64,000 nt of DNA from Paenibacillus castaneae (GTDB lineage Bacteria; Bacillota; Bacilli; Paenibacillales; Paenibacillaceae), in assembly GCF_002884445.1 (NCBI RefSeq), contig NZ_KZ614144.1, positions 2,899,551-2,963,550 of the forward strand, read 5' to 3'. Made by a program: the position numbers and the translations under genes. Shown piece by piece: positions 31,290 to 41,637 of the stretch (its first letter is position 1; each line of letters begins with the position of its first letter). Under the pieces are notes generated by a model. The model was given only the letters and a program-made list of their open reading frames with translations, ran no database searches and was not told the origin of the DNA.

Positions 31290-33986
31290 ATGGCTGGATA
31301 TACTCCAATGATTTTGCAATATCTTGCGATTAAAGAAGAAGCGAAGGATGCTTTTTTGTTTTTTCGCCTAGGCGATTTTTATGAAATGTTTTTTGAGGAT
31401 GCTATACAGGCTTCCCGTGAGCTTGAAATTACGCTAACGGGCAGAGAAGGTGGAGCAGAGCAGAAAATTCCGATGTGCGGTGTTCCCTATCACTCCGCCG
31501 AGAACTATATAAGCAGATTGGTAGACAAAGGCTACAAGGTAGCTATATGCGAGCAGGTAGAGGATCCGGCAGCAGCGAAGGGCGTTGTTCGCCGAGAAAT
31601 TGTGCGGATTATTACGCCCGGTACCGTCATGGAATCCAAATCACTTGAAGGCAAAGCCAATAACTTTATTGCTGCAGCTGTTCGGGTAGGAGGCATGATC
31701 GGTCTCTCTGCTTGTGATTTATCGACGGGGGAGCTGTATGTTACCTCATTCCCCGAGCAAATCGAGGCGCTCATCGATGAAATAAACGTCTATCAGCCGT
31801 CCGAGGTTGTTGGAGACGGGGAGCTGCTTAACCGAGTTCAGATGACAGCTGCGTGGAACAAGCAGCTGCTGCTCACGCCCCGCGAGCCAATGGCAGCGGA
31901 CAAGCTGACCGAGCAGTACGGAGAAGCAGAATTAAGCAAATTGTCGGGCGCCCGGCTTCAGGCTGTCAGCGTTTTAACCGGCTATTTGGATGAGACACAG
32001 AAGCGTTCTCTTGGACATGTCCGCTCTATCGCAGCCTATGAGCCGAATCAATATATGATTCTGGATCACTATACAAGAAGAAATTTAGAGCTTACGGAAA
32101 CGGTTCGCGATCGGAGTAAGAAAGGTTCGCTTCTGTGGCTGCTTGATCGCACGCAAACCTCTATGGGCGGACGTATGCTGCGCCGATGGATCGATAAGCC
32201 GCTGCTTAGCAGAGCTGCTGTTGAAGCACGTCTGGATGCCGTAGAGGTTCTTTATCGCAACCTGATTCTTCGTGATGATATTCGCGCGGAGCTTCAGCCT
32301 ATTTATGACTTGGAGCGCCTTGTGGGCAGGGTCGCATTTGGTAATGCGAACGGCCGCGATCTGAATGCTCTGCGAAGCTCCATTCGTCGCATACCTAATT
32401 TGACGGCGCTCTGCCAGCAATCCGGCTCAAGGGTGCTGCAGGAACTAGTCGAAGATGCAGATCAATGCGCTGATTTGGCGGATCTGATCGAGACCGTGCT
32501 GGTAGACGAGCCTCCGGTAACCATTCGCGAGGGCGGACTTATTCGCGCGGGTTACGATGATTATCTGGATCAGCTTCGAGAGGCCAGCACGAACGGCAAA
32601 AAATGGCTGGCGGAGCTGGAGCGTCAAGAGCGCGAGGCAACCGGAATTAAAAATCTGAAAATCGGTTACAACCGGATTTTTGGCTATTACTTGGAGGTTT
32701 CCAAAGGAAATCTGGCTAATCTGCCGGAAGGAAGATATGAGCGGAAGCAAACTCTGGCGAACGCTGAGCGGTTTGTAACACCTGAGCTGAAAGAGAAGGA
32801 AAGGCTCATTCTCGAAGCTGAGGATAAAATGGTCGATTTGGAATATGAACGCTTTATCGAGCTTCGTGACCATCTTGCGCTTCACCTTCATCGGCTTCAG
32901 AAGGCCGCTGCTATTATTGCCGAGCTTGATGTATACCAATCGCTAGCTACGGTCAGTGCGGAGCGCCGATTCGCGCGGCCGCGGGTAACGGAAGAATATG
33001 ATCTGCGCATTGAAGACGGAAAGCATCCCGTCGTTGAGGCGATGATGGATGGAACACCGTTCATATCGAATGGCACTGAGCTTAGGAAGGACGAGCAGTG
33101 GATGCTGCTCATTACCGGACCGAATATGGCAGGCAAAAGCACTTATATGCGTCAAGTTGCGCTCATTTGCATTATGGCGCAAATAGGCTGCTTTGTTCCC
33201 GCGAAAGCAGCGGTTGTTCCGCTTATTGATCGCATTTTCACTCGAATCGGAGCGGCTGACGACTTAATCGGCGGGCAAAGCACATTCATGGTCGAAATGA
33301 AGGACATTCAAGTGATGACCGAGAAGGCTACTGCCAATAGTCTCGTAATTATTGACGAGCTCGGGCGCGGTACTTCAACCGGTGAAGGGATGGCAATTGC
33401 GCAGGCAGTCATCGAGTATGTTCACCATCATATTGGCTGCAAAGCGCTTGTATCCACGCATTTCCATGAGCTTGCGCATTTGGAGGAATCATTGCCGTCT
33501 CTTACGAATGCGCGTATGGCGGTCGAGGAAAGCGGCGATAATGTAACGTTCCTTAGGAAGCTGATTGCGGGAGCAGCCAGCACGAGCTACGGCATTTATT
33601 GCGCTCAATTGGCTGGACTGCCTGAATCGATTATCGGGAGAGCATATGAGCTGCTGGACGACACTGTGGAGCAAGCTTCCGTTCAAACTGGCCAGAAAGC
33701 AGCGTCCTCATCCAAGGCTTCATTCGAGGAAGCATATGCAGCAGCGCCATCCGTGTTTGTGGAGCCTAAAGCGCATGCCGACAAGCTGATTGAGCAGCAG
33801 GCAATCGTGCAGCTTTCGATCTTCGATGAACCGGCAGCAGCCAAAGAAGCGGAGCCGGCGCGCCGCAAAGCGAGTCCAAAGGCTGAGCAGCTTGCAGAAG
33901 GTCTTCGCAAGCTTGATTTGTTTAATTTGACGCCAATGCAGGCAATGCAGTGGCTGAATGATATGAAGAGCAAACTAAACGACTAG
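31290..33986 (+). CDS. mutS: DNA mismatch repair protein MutS
   Basis: Recognises base mismatches and small loops and recruits MutL. The mismatch-probing Phe-x-Glu is F30-Y31-E32 in GDFYEMFFEDA. The ATPase has Walker A GPNMAGKST (residues 610-618), Walker B VIIDELGRGTS (about 686-696) and the dimer-interface histidine in VSTHFHELAH. Total length 898 residues. ATG at 31290 is chosen because GAGGAGG lies just upstream and the protein then starts MAGYTPMILQYL like other MutS; the frame opens earlier at 31239. The region about 780-860 is a low-complexity linker before the C-terminal clamp. It heads the mutS-mutL-methyltransferase-miaA-hfq series. Confidence 0.97.
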   Translation: MAGYTPMILQYLAIKEEAKDAFLFFRLGDFYEMFFEDAIQASRELEITLTGREGGAEQKIPMCGVPYHSAENYISRLVDKGYKVAICEQVEDPAAAKGVVRREIVRIITPGTVMESKSLEGKANNFIAAAVRVGGMIGLSACDLSTGELYVTSFPEQIEALIDEINVYQPSEVVGDGELLNRVQMTAAWNKQLLLTPREPMAADKLTEQYGEAELSKLSGARLQAVSVLTGYLDETQKRSLGHVRSIAAYEPNQYMILDHYTRRNLELTETVRDRSKKGSLLWLLDRTQTSMGGRMLRRWIDKPLLSRAAVEARLDAVEVLYRNLILRDDIRAELQPIYDLERLVGRVAFGNANGRDLNALRSSIRRIPNLTALCQQSGSRVLQELVEDADQCADLADLIETVLVDEPPVTIREGGLIRAGYDDYLDQLREASTNGKKWLAELERQEREATGIKNLKIGYNRIFGYYLEVSKGNLANLPEGRYERKQTLANAERFVTPELKEKERLILEAEDKMVDLEYERFIELRDHLALHLHRLQKAAAIIAELDVYQSLATVSAERRFARPRVTEEYDLRIEDGKHPVVEAMMDGTPFISNGTELRKDEQWMLLITGPNMAGKSTYMRQVALICIMAQIGCFVPAKAAVVPLIDRIFTRIGAADDLIGGQSTFMVEMKDIQVMTEKATANSLVIIDELGRGTSTGEGMAIAQAVIEYVHHHIGCKALVSTHFHELAHLEESLPSLTNARMAVEESGDNVTFLRKLIAGAASTSYGIYCAQLAGLPESIIGRAYELLDDTVEQASVQTGQKAASSSKASFEEAYAAAPSVFVEPKAHADKLIEQQAIVQLSIFDEPAAAKEAEPARRKASPKAEQLAEGLRKLDLFNLTPMQAMQWLNDMKSKLND

Positions 33987-34013
33987 CTAAGCTGGAAGGA
34001 GAACGGTAACGTT

Positions 34014-35990
34014 ATGGCCAAAATTAATGTGTTGGATGAACAGCTTGCCAACCAAATCGCTGCCGGCGAAGTTGTTGAGCGGCCAGCTTCCGTTGTGAAG
34101 GAGCTGGTCGAGAATGCAGTGGATGCTGGCAGCACGACAGTCGATATTTCAATTGAAGAAGGCGGCTTGTCTTTAATCCGTGTTCTGGACAACGGCTACG
34201 GAATTGAAGCCGCTGATATCGTTACCGCATTTCAACGCCATGCAACGAGCAAAATCGCAACGAGCAGCGATCTGTTCCGCATAGCCAGCTTAGGCTTTCG
34301 CGGAGAAGCGCTGCCCAGTATCGCTGCCGTATCGCGGCTGCAGTGCATTTCCTCGGAGACATCGACAGGACTAGCACGCCGCATCGTTATTGAAGGCGGC
34401 AAGGTGACGCTGGACGAGCCTGCAAATGCGCCGCAAGGAACGGACGTCGTCGTTCGCGATTTATTCTATAACACCCCGGCACGGCTTAAATATATGAAAG
34501 CTATTCAAACCGAGCTTGGACATATTTCAGATTATATAAACCGAATCGCGCTCGCGCATCCAGGAATTGCTTTTACATTCATGCATAACGGCAATGTACT
34601 GCTGCGGACATTGGGTACAGGCGACCGTCTGCAGGTTATTGCTGCTGTCTACGGCTCGAATACAGCTAAAGTAATGCTTCCTGTTGAAGCAGAATCAGCA
34701 GATTACGAGCTGAGAGGCTATATTTCGAAGCCTGAGCTTACACGTGCGAACCGAAACGGCATTACAGCTATCGTCAACGGACGGTATATTCGCAGCCATA
34801 CGATTAATCAATCTCTGCTGCAGGCCTATCATACGCTTCTACCCATTAATCGTTATCCGCTTGCCGTCATCGAGCTGGGAATGCATCCCAGCTTGCTGGA
34901 TGTGAACGTTCATCCTTCCAAAATGGAAGTGAGATTCAGTAAAGAGCCGGAGCTGCGTACATTAATCGAGGATGCAGTGAAAGCGATCCTCAAAACTCAG
35001 CGTCACATTCCAGGACCAGAATCTAGCAGCAAGCAGGAGCGCTCAAAGCCGCTGTTTGTACAGGATGCAATTTCCTTTCATCGTCCCGAGCCGGCAGGGG
35101 AGAGCTTCAAGCCATACCAACCGCCGCAGCATGAACGCGAGTATGTTCCGCGGGGAGCAGCGGAGAAGCTGTACGCTCCGCCAGCTCATGCGCAAGCAGA
35201 GTCGCTAGCTGTCCATGAGGTCGCTGCGCCGTGGACTCAGGCGGCAGCATCTGCAGTTGAAAGCGAGCGTTCTGTGGAGAATGAATGGCAATCAGCCGCG
35301 AATCTCCAATCCTTAGAGGAGCAGCAAACCTCTCAGCAGCCGATTCAAGGCGGAGCGGCGCCTGCGCCATATCAATCCGAAGAGGAGGAGCCTGCTCAGC
35401 CGGTCTTTCCTGAGCTTCACTGGATTGGGCAGCATCATGGAACGTACATTGTTGCACAAGCGGAGGATGGCCTATATTTGATCGATCAGCATGCAGCCCA
35501 TGAGCGCATTAACTATGAGTATTATTTCGAGAAATTCGGCAATCCAGAAGCAGCAAGCCAGCAGCTTCTTGTTCCGCTAACGCTCGAATTCACATCAGGC
35601 GAAGCTTCTCAGCTAAGGGAGCTTCTGCCGTTGTTTGAAGGAGCTGGAGTTGAGCTGGAAGCATTCGGCGCGCAGACCTTTCTCGTCCGCTCCTATCCGG
35701 AATGGATGCCGCAGGGTGAAGAAAAAGCCATTCTCGAGGAGATGGCGGAGCTGATCATTACAGAGCGAAAGTCGATTAATATCGGTAAGCTGCGGGAAAA
35801 AGCAGCCATCATGTGCTCATGCAAAGCATCGATTAAAGCCAATGATCGAATGAATCGCGAGGAAGGCGATTCCTTGCTTGCCAGATTAGCGAGTTGCAAA
35901 CAGCCTTATACTTGCCCGCATGGGCGTCCTATTATCGTTCATCTATCGATTTATCAGCTTGAGAAAATGTTTAAGCGGGTGATGTCGTGA
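34014..35990 (+). CDS. mutL: DNA mismatch repair protein MutL with endonuclease motif
   Basis: ATPase and nicking endonuclease of mismatch repair. The GHKL N-terminus shows IAAGEVVERPASVVKELVENA, DNGYGI and FRGEALPSI. The C-terminal metal site DQHA(x)2E(x)4E is intact (D491, E497, E502), and CPHGRP is present near the end, so this is the nicking type found in organisms without MutH. The middle (about 335-455) is a long Gln/Ala/Pro-rich linker. The length is 658 residues. AAGGAG precedes the ATG by about 13 bases. The gene overlaps the next one by four bases. Confidence 0.97.
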   Translation: MAKINVLDEQLANQIAAGEVVERPASVVKELVENAVDAGSTTVDISIEEGGLSLIRVLDNGYGIEAADIVTAFQRHATSKIATSSDLFRIASLGFRGEALPSIAAVSRLQCISSETSTGLARRIVIEGGKVTLDEPANAPQGTDVVVRDLFYNTPARLKYMKAIQTELGHISDYINRIALAHPGIAFTFMHNGNVLLRTLGTGDRLQVIAAVYGSNTAKVMLPVEAESADYELRGYISKPELTRANRNGITAIVNGRYIRSHTINQSLLQAYHTLLPINRYPLAVIELGMHPSLLDVNVHPSKMEVRFSKEPELRTLIEDAVKAILKTQRHIPGPESSSKQERSKPLFVQDAISFHRPEPAGESFKPYQPPQHEREYVPRGAAEKLYAPPAHAQAESLAVHEVAAPWTQAAASAVESERSVENEWQSAANLQSLEEQQTSQQPIQGGAAPAPYQSEEEEPAQPVFPELHWIGQHHGTYIVAQAEDGLYLIDQHAAHERINYEYYFEKFGNPEAASQQLLVPLTLEFTSGEASQLRELLPLFEGAGVELEAFGAQTFLVRSYPEWMPQGEEKAILEEMAELIITERKSINIGKLREKAAIMCSCKASIKANDRMNREEGDSLLARLASCKQPYTCPHGRPIIVHLSIYQLEKMFKRVMS

Positions 35991-36763
35991 TTGTTACTAC
36001 TACAGCAAAGCCGTCTGAAAGGGCTGCGGAGCAAGCAGCCAGGCTTGCGGCTGAGCTGGATTGTACGCTTAAATCGCGTGGGAATTTAACGGTCAACAAA
36101 CTGCTCACTCTCTCAACAGATAAGCGGCTGCTTGTGGTTACCGAGCAAGAGGTGAGGTATTATGATGGAATATCGGAGGCTCCGCTGTATTTCCATCCAA
36201 GCATGGCTTTTGTAAGAGTAAAGCGTCTGCGGCGCGGTGAAACCGATCCTTTAATCCAGCTCTCAGGCTGTTCTTTGGGGGATCATGTCATTGATTGCAC
36301 CGCAGGCCTCGCTTCTGACTCGCTTGTATTCTCATATGCTGCCGGAGAGAATGGCCGTGTAACTGCTATTGAGAGCGAGCCCGTGCTTTGTGCGCTCGTG
36401 CGCGAGGGGCTGGCGCAATATGAGACCGGTCTTAACGACGTCAATCAAGCGATGAGAAGGATTCAAATGCACTGTATCCATCATTTGGATTATTTAAAGT
36501 CACTGCAAGATAAGAGCGCCGATATCGTTTATTTCGATCCCATGTTCCGAAAGCCGATCCATGAGTCGAGCTCGATGGAGCCGCTTCGCGGGATTGCGAA
36601 TATGGACGCCTTAACGAGTGAAGTTATCGATCAGGCGAAGCGTGTCGCAAGGAAAAGCGTCGTGCTTAAGGAACACCAGGCAAGCTCCGAATTTGCGCGC
36701 CTTGGATTCCAGCGGCGGCATGTCAATACGTCGAAAATAGCATATGGAGTGATAGAGCTTTGA
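35987..36763 (+). CDS. Class I SAM-dependent methyltransferase, RsmJ-like
   Basis: A 258-residue predicted methyltransferase. The SAM-binding motif I is DCTAGLASDSLVFSYAAG (about 103-120), followed by an acidic loop, VTAIESEP. The catalytic-type loop reads IVYFDPMFRKP (about 182-192), which resembles the RsmJ 16S rRNA guanine methyltransferase family. Target RNA is unproven. The start GTG overlaps the mutL stop by four bases and the end overlaps miaA by four, so it is translationally coupled to both sides. Confidence 0.82.
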   Translation: MIVTTTAKPSERAAEQAARLAAELDCTLKSRGNLTVNKLLTLSTDKRLLVVTEQEVRYYDGISEAPLYFHPSMAFVRVKRLRRGETDPLIQLSGCSLGDHVIDCTAGLASDSLVFSYAAGENGRVTAIESEPVLCALVREGLAQYETGLNDVNQAMRRIQMHCIHHLDYLKSLQDKSADIVYFDPMFRKPIHESSSMEPLRGIANMDALTSEVIDQAKRVARKSVVLKEHQASSEFARLGFQRRHVNTSKIAYGVIEL

Positions 36764-37779
36764 ATGAAAAAGAACGACCGAATATCGAGCAGACAGCTTC
36801 TAACGGATCTGCTGGGCGCAAGCAGCCGCTGCTCGTCCTTATCGGACCTACGGCAGTAGGCAAGACGCGCATGAGCCTGGATTTGGCCAAAGCATGGAAT
36901 GCGGAAATCATCTCTGGCGACTCCATGCAGGTGTACAGAGGCATGGATATCGGCACAGCTAAGATTGCTATGGATGAGCGTGAGGGTATCGCGCATCATC
37001 TTATCGATATATGCGAACCGGAATATTCGTATTCTGCAGCCGATTTCCAAACGAATGCGACTCAAGCGATTGCAGATATCGCTGAACGCGGCAAGCTTCC
37101 TTTTATCGTTGGAGGAACAGGCTTATACGTAGAATCAGTCTGCTATGGCTTTCAATTTGCGGATATCGGCTCCGATGAAGCATTTCGCTTAGAGCAGGAG
37201 CGTTATGCGGCTGAGCATGGCGCAGAGGCGCTGCATGCACGATTGGCAGCGATTGATCCAGCGGCAGGCAAGCGGCTGCATCCCAATGATTTGCGCCGAG
37301 TCATTAGAGCGCTTGAAGTATTTCATATGACGGGCGAAACCTTCTCCGACCAGCAAGCAGGTCAATCGAAGGAATCACCGTATGAGCTTTGCATCATTGG
37401 TTTGACTATGGACCGCGCAAAGCTGTATCGTAGAATAGAAGAGCGCATTGACCTGATGATGGAGCAAGGCTTAGTGGATGAGGTGAAAGAGCTGCTTGAG
37501 CGGAATCTTCCGCCGCAGGCGGTTGCTATGCAGGGTCTCGGATACAAGGAAATAGCGGAGTATTTGCGCGGCAATTGTACGCTGGAGGCTGCTGTAGAGC
37601 TGCTAAAGAGAGATACTCGCCGGTTTGCCAAGCGTCAATTATCTTGGTTTCGCCATATGAAAGATATACACTGGATCGACATGGAACAAAATTTTCACAA
37701 CAATTTAATAACCATTCATGATATAATAGCAGGAAAGTTTCAAGTTAATCTTGAATATACTTCTAATCAATCTTTTTAA
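36760..37779 (+). CDS. miaA: tRNA dimethylallyltransferase MiaA
   Basis: Transfers a dimethylallyl group to A37 of tRNAs reading codons that begin with U. The P-loop is LIGPTAVGKTRMSLDLA, followed by SGDSMQVYRGMDIGTAK, the conserved DSxQ(V)YR block that holds the catalytic aspartate, and VGGTGLYV. The C-terminus has KRDTRRFAKRQLSWFR. The length is 339 residues including an unusually long polar N-terminal stretch of about 22 residues. TTG at 36760 overlaps the methyltransferase stop; no in-frame ATG exists before the P-loop. Confidence 0.96.
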   Translation: MNEKERPNIEQTASNGSAGRKQPLLVLIGPTAVGKTRMSLDLAKAWNAEIISGDSMQVYRGMDIGTAKIAMDEREGIAHHLIDICEPEYSYSAADFQTNATQAIADIAERGKLPFIVGGTGLYVESVCYGFQFADIGSDEAFRLEQERYAAEHGAEALHARLAAIDPAAGKRLHPNDLRRVIRALEVFHMTGETFSDQQAGQSKESPYELCIIGLTMDRAKLYRRIEERIDLMMEQGLVDEVKELLERNLPPQAVAMQGLGYKEIAEYLRGNCTLEAAVELLKRDTRRFAKRQLSWFRHMKDIHWIDMEQNFHNNLITIHDIIAGKFQVNLEYTSNQSF

Positions 37780-37796
37780 GACGGGGGTAACGTCCA

Positions 37797-38042
37797 ATGA
37801 ACAAGTCGATCAATATTCAAGATACGTTTCTGAATCAGCTGCGCAAAGATAATATACCTGTTACGGTTTTCTTAATGAACGGATTTCAAATTCGGGGCGT
37901 TATTAAAGCGTTTGATAACTTCACCATCATCATTGACAGTGAAGGACGTCAACAAATGGTGTATAAACATGCGATTTCTACGTTCACTCCGCAGCGAAAT
38001 GTCTCACTTATGCAGCAGGATCAGGGCAGCTCTGACTCGTAA
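37797..38042 (+). CDS. hfq: RNA chaperone Hfq
   Basis: An 81-residue Sm-like protein that forms a hexameric ring and helps small RNAs and mRNAs pair. The Sm1 motif region reads [23 protein letters not shown] and the Sm2 motif YKHAIST is exact. Gln in the opening [12 protein letters not shown] is the proximal-face residue. The order miaA-hfq is conserved in many bacteria. GGGGGTAACG precedes the ATG; it lies 17 bases after miaA. Confidence 0.97.
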   Translation: MNKSINIQDTFLNQLRKDNIPVTVFLMNGFQIRGVIKAFDNFTIIIDSEGRQQMVYKHAISTFTPQRNVSLMQQDQGSSDS

Positions 38043-38101
38043 TCGTGGACATTTATGAAACTTTCTAATAACACGTTTCGTTTAACTAGATAGCGGCATG
38101 C

Positions 38102-38135
38102 AAGAGCAACCCGCTCCATGGCGGGTTGCTCTTTA
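38102..38135 (+). terminator. Terminator after hfq
   Basis: AAGAGCAACCCGC (38102-38114) pairs perfectly with GCGGGTTGCTCTT (38121-38133). The T-run is short, but the 13-base-pair stem is strong. It ends the mutS-hfq transcript. Confidence 0.85.
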
Positions 38136-38193
38136 CGTTTCGTGGAAAAGATAGAAAAGAGAGATATTTGGATCAACAGGAGGGGATTCGGCA

Positions 38194-40686
38194 ATGGCTG
38201 AGCGACCAAGCAACAAGACATCACCTAAAGCAGCACCGAAACAAACAAAGAAAAGGAAAAAGAAAATATCAGGAAAGAAATGGTTTTACGGCTTGTTCTT
38301 CACGGCAGTTATCGCAATCGTTTGCGGCATCATCGGGTATTTGCTTATCATTCTGAACGGTGAGCGGATTTTGGCCGAAAAAGGAGACCAGCTTGATTTC
38401 GGAGAAGCGTCGATTATTTATGATGCGAGCGAGAATGAAATAGCACGCTTGAGTGCAGATGGACATAACCGAGAGGTTGCGGAGTTTTCGGAAATTCCCG
38501 CACATCTGATGGAAGCGGTAGTAGCCACTGAGGATCAGCGCTTCTATACGCATTCAGGCATCGATTTCTTCTCGATCGGCCGTGCAGTTGTGAAGGACGT
38601 TATCGCACGCAGTGCGGTAGAGGGCGGCAGCACGATAACACAGCAGCTCGCCAAGAACGTCTTCCTAACGGCAGACAAAACATTTTTCCGGAAAGCAACG
38701 GAAGCTTCAATAGCTGTTGCGCTGGAGCATCAAATGTCCAAGCAGCAAATATTAACGATGTACCTCAACCGGATTTATTTCGGGAAAGGCGTGTATGGAG
38801 CCAAAGCGGCTGCTCAATTTTATTTTGGCACTGACCTGGATAAGCTGGAGCTTTGGCAGGCTGCAACGTTGGCTGGTATTCCGAAGGCGCCAAGCCGATA
38901 TAACCCGATTAACAGTCCGGAGGACTCCATGAATCGCCGTGCGATCGTTTTGAAGCTGATGAATGAGCAGGGCTACATTACGAATGCGGAGATGGAGCAA
39001 GCGAAGGCTGTTGTATATGAGGTGCCTGAGGATCATGAAATCAATCAAATTGAGAAATATCCTGCTTTTGTCGATTTTGTCGTCAAAGAAGCGATTGATG
39101 TGACGAATCTTTCTGAGGAAGAGCTGCGAATTGGCGGCTATCGGATCTATACCTCGTTGAACACAGAAGCTCAGGATGCGATGGACAAGCAATTCGATGA
39201 CGATGATAATTTTGAGAAAAGCAAAGATGAAAGACAAGTTCAAGCGGCAATGATTATCATCGATCACCGTGACGGCACCATTAAAGCTCTGTCCGGCGGT
39301 CGGGATTACAAGAAGAAGGGTCTCAACCGAGTGGGGCTTCAGCGCCAGCCTGGTTCAGCGTTCAAGCCGATTATCTCCTATGGGCCTGCTCTAGAAACGG
39401 GCAAATATTTCCCATGGACGATACTGGCCAATGATAAGAAATGCTATAGCAACTATTGTCCAACTGATCGATGGGGGGCGACTCCTGTATCGATGACGCA
39501 AGCGATTAAGGACTCTCGAAACCTTGCTTCAGTCTGGATGCTGAATCAAATCGGATTAAGTAAAGGCTTCGAGTTTGCAAATAAATTAGGCTTTGATCTG
39601 GAGAAGGAAGACCGGAACCTGACAGCTGCTCTCGGAGGGCTGACGAAAGGTGCTACACCTCTGCAAATGGCTACTGCTTATAGTGTATTTGCAAACGGAG
39701 GGAAGTCAGTCGATCCGCATACGATCTTGAAGATTGAAGGGAAAAATAATTACTCTCTCACTTATAAAGCACCGCCTGTGAAGCAGCTAATGTCTGCTGA
39801 AACAGCGTGGTATTTAACTCAAATGATGGAGACCGTTGTAGAAAAAGGCGGTACTGGCGTTAAGGCTGCTGTTGACCGTCCTTTGGCGGGCAAAACGGGC
39901 ACGACACAGCATGGTCTTCCGGATTATAAGGGCAATGGAATACGTGATGCATGGTTCGTTGGCTATACGCCGGAGTGGACAGCAGCCGTATGGATGGGAT
40001 ACGATAAGACCGATAAGGATCACATCTTGAAGACAGGCAGTGTGCAATCGGCCGTATTATTCTCAAAAGTAATGAAGTCTGCTCTTAAGAATGTGCCGAA
40101 GTCAAGCTTTAATAAACCTCAAGGCATTAAAGAAGATAAGCCGCCGGCAACAATTAAAAACTTTAATGCTGTATTCATTCCGGAGGAGATGAAGGTTCAT
40201 CTTTCATGGGACCCTATTCAAGACGGAGAAGTAACTTATCAGGTGTTCCGCAAGGAAGCTTCGGAAAGTAGTTATATACGATTCGTAGACTCGCTTACAA
40301 CGACTGGGGTTGACGATATGAGTGTATTCCCTGGTCAGACCTATGAGTATTACGTACTCGCTTATGATGCTGTGAATGATAAGGAAAGCTCACCATCTCC
40401 AAAGATGAAAGTGGTCATTCCAGAAACGGATTACATTCCAGACATTCCTATGGAGCCCGTACCAACGGATCCGAGTGGCGGAGAACCGACGCCGCCAATA
40501 GACGGTGATGGCGGTGATGGATCAATCGATCCAGGCATTCCTACGCTTCCACCAGAAGGAAACCCAGATTCGGGAGCAGGCAATGGAACAGGCGGTCCGG
40601 GCGCAACGCCCAACCCTAATGAGGGCACAGACAATGGGACTGCCACTAAAGGTTTAGGAAACACGGGTACCGGCGGCAATACGTAA
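38194..40686 (+). CDS. Class A penicillin-binding protein (PBP1A family), transglycosylase-transpeptidase
   Basis: Polymerises and cross-links peptidoglycan. A basic cytoplasmic N-terminus (about 1-28) leads to one membrane segment (about 30-53). The GT51 domain (about 85-265) has EDQRFYTHSGIDFFSIGRA with the catalytic Glu and GGSTITQQLAKN. The transpeptidase has the SxxK serine in PGSAFKPI (about 390), SRN at about 432 and KTGTT (about 566-570). The C-terminus adds a fibronectin-III-like unit (about 655-745) and a Pro/Gly/Asn-rich tail of about 80 residues. The length is 830 residues. AGGAGGGG precedes the ATG. Related to PonA/PbpF-type enzymes of Bacillales. Confidence 0.93.
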   Translation: MAERPSNKTSPKAAPKQTKKRKKKISGKKWFYGLFFTAVIAIVCGIIGYLLIILNGERILAEKGDQLDFGEASIIYDASENEIARLSADGHNREVAEFSEIPAHLMEAVVATEDQRFYTHSGIDFFSIGRAVVKDVIARSAVEGGSTITQQLAKNVFLTADKTFFRKATEASIAVALEHQMSKQQILTMYLNRIYFGKGVYGAKAAAQFYFGTDLDKLELWQAATLAGIPKAPSRYNPINSPEDSMNRRAIVLKLMNEQGYITNAEMEQAKAVVYEVPEDHEINQIEKYPAFVDFVVKEAIDVTNLSEEELRIGGYRIYTSLNTEAQDAMDKQFDDDDNFEKSKDERQVQAAMIIIDHRDGTIKALSGGRDYKKKGLNRVGLQRQPGSAFKPIISYGPALETGKYFPWTILANDKKCYSNYCPTDRWGATPVSMTQAIKDSRNLASVWMLNQIGLSKGFEFANKLGFDLEKEDRNLTAALGGLTKGATPLQMATAYSVFANGGKSVDPHTILKIEGKNNYSLTYKAPPVKQLMSAETAWYLTQMMETVVEKGGTGVKAAVDRPLAGKTGTTQHGLPDYKGNGIRDAWFVGYTPEWTAAVWMGYDKTDKDHILKTGSVQSAVLFSKVMKSALKNVPKSSFNKPQGIKEDKPPATIKNFNAVFIPEEMKVHLSWDPIQDGEVTYQVFRKEASESSYIRFVDSLTTTGVDDMSVFPGQTYEYYVLAYDAVNDKESSPSPKMKVVIPETDYIPDIPMEPVPTDPSGGEPTPPIDGDGGDGSIDPGIPTLPPEGNPDSGAGNGTGGPGATPNPNEGTDNGTATKGLGNTGTGGNT

Positions 40687-40703
40687 AGAACGGGTGGTTA
40701 GTA

Positions 40704-41354
40704 ATGGCGGATAGAAAGAGTGCGCGTTTCCTGCTCTGTATATTGCTTGTCGCTGCAGTTTCGCTTATCGCGGGCTGTGGAGGCAAGCATGATGCGGGAC
40801 TATTAACCGGAAGCAGCGTAGAGGCTTCTCCGAAAACGATGAGCTGGACCAAGATGCCTGAAATGCAAATTGATCTCGACAAATCGTATTCAGCGAAGTT
40901 TCATACTACTAAAGGCGACTTTACAGTCAAGCTGTTCGCGGATGAAGCACCGGTAACGGTGAATAATTTTGTATTTCTAGTCCGTGCTGGATTTTATGAT
41001 GGACTGTCCTTTCATCGCATCATTGAATCCTTTATGATTCAAACAGGTGATCCTTTCGGGACAGGGAAAGGCACACCGGGCTATTCCATTCCAGATGAGC
41101 TTAGTTCAGACATAAAGTACGAAGATGGAATAGTAGCCATGGCTAACTTTAGTCAGCCGAACACCGGCGGGAGCCAATTTTTTATTTGTACAGGCCCAGA
41201 TGCAGCTAATTTAAATCGTGAGCCTAATTACACGATTTTCGGCAAAGTGGAAAAGGGAATGGATGTTGTGAAGGAAATTTCTAGAACGCCTATTGTCAAA
41301 GATCTGCCTGCTGAGAAGATTATCATTGAATCGATCACAATAGAACAATCTTAA
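40704..41354 (+). CDS. Cyclophilin-type peptidyl-prolyl isomerase lipoprotein
   Basis: Catalyses cis-trans isomerisation of prolyl bonds outside the membrane. A signal peptide with lipobox LIAGC (Cys at about residue 25) anchors it. The cyclophilin domain spans about 62-216, with FHTTKGDFTVKLF, the active-site stretch GLSFHRIIESFMIQTGDP (Arg at the catalytic position) and GSQFFICT. The length is 216 residues. It follows the PBP gene by 17 bases and probably shares its transcript, so it may assist folding of exported envelope proteins (inference). Confidence 0.92.
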   Translation: MADRKSARFLLCILLVAAVSLIAGCGGKHDAGLLTGSSVEASPKTMSWTKMPEMQIDLDKSYSAKFHTTKGDFTVKLFADEAPVTVNNFVFLVRAGFYDGLSFHRIIESFMIQTGDPFGTGKGTPGYSIPDELSSDIKYEDGIVAMANFSQPNTGGSQFFICTGPDAANLNREPNYTIFGKVEKGMDVVKEISRTPIVKDLPAEKIIIESITIEQS

Positions 41355-41360
41355 TGCGAA

Positions 41361-41391
41361 TCGTCGTCCCTCAGGGGACGGCGGTTTTTTT
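41361..41391 (+). terminator. Terminator after the cyclophilin gene
   Basis: CGTCCC (41365-41370), loop TCAG, GGGACG (41375-41380), followed by GCGG and seven T. It closes the PBP-cyclophilin unit. Confidence 0.83.
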
Positions 41392-41637
41392 GTTTATCTA
41401 TTCGATGTGAATGCTTTTTAAAGAAGTGGACGACACTCCTTTCTGCATGTTTGGACAAGAATGCTTGGTTTATTTTCGTTGTCTGCTGGAGATGGACGTT
41501 AAGATATGGTAATCTTTTTTTATAGGAAGTTTTCAACAGTCGATCGTCGCTTGCCGGATGTTGCTTGACCAAAACTAAGAGGTGCATTCGTTTGCAGTAA
41601 CGGGTTTTTCCCGAATGACCGGAAAGGTACGTTCCGT

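Noticed and set aside
31085..31333. Short frame overlapping the start of mutS
   Set aside because: No ribosome-binding site; it spans the likely mutS promoter and overlaps the certain mutS start in another frame.
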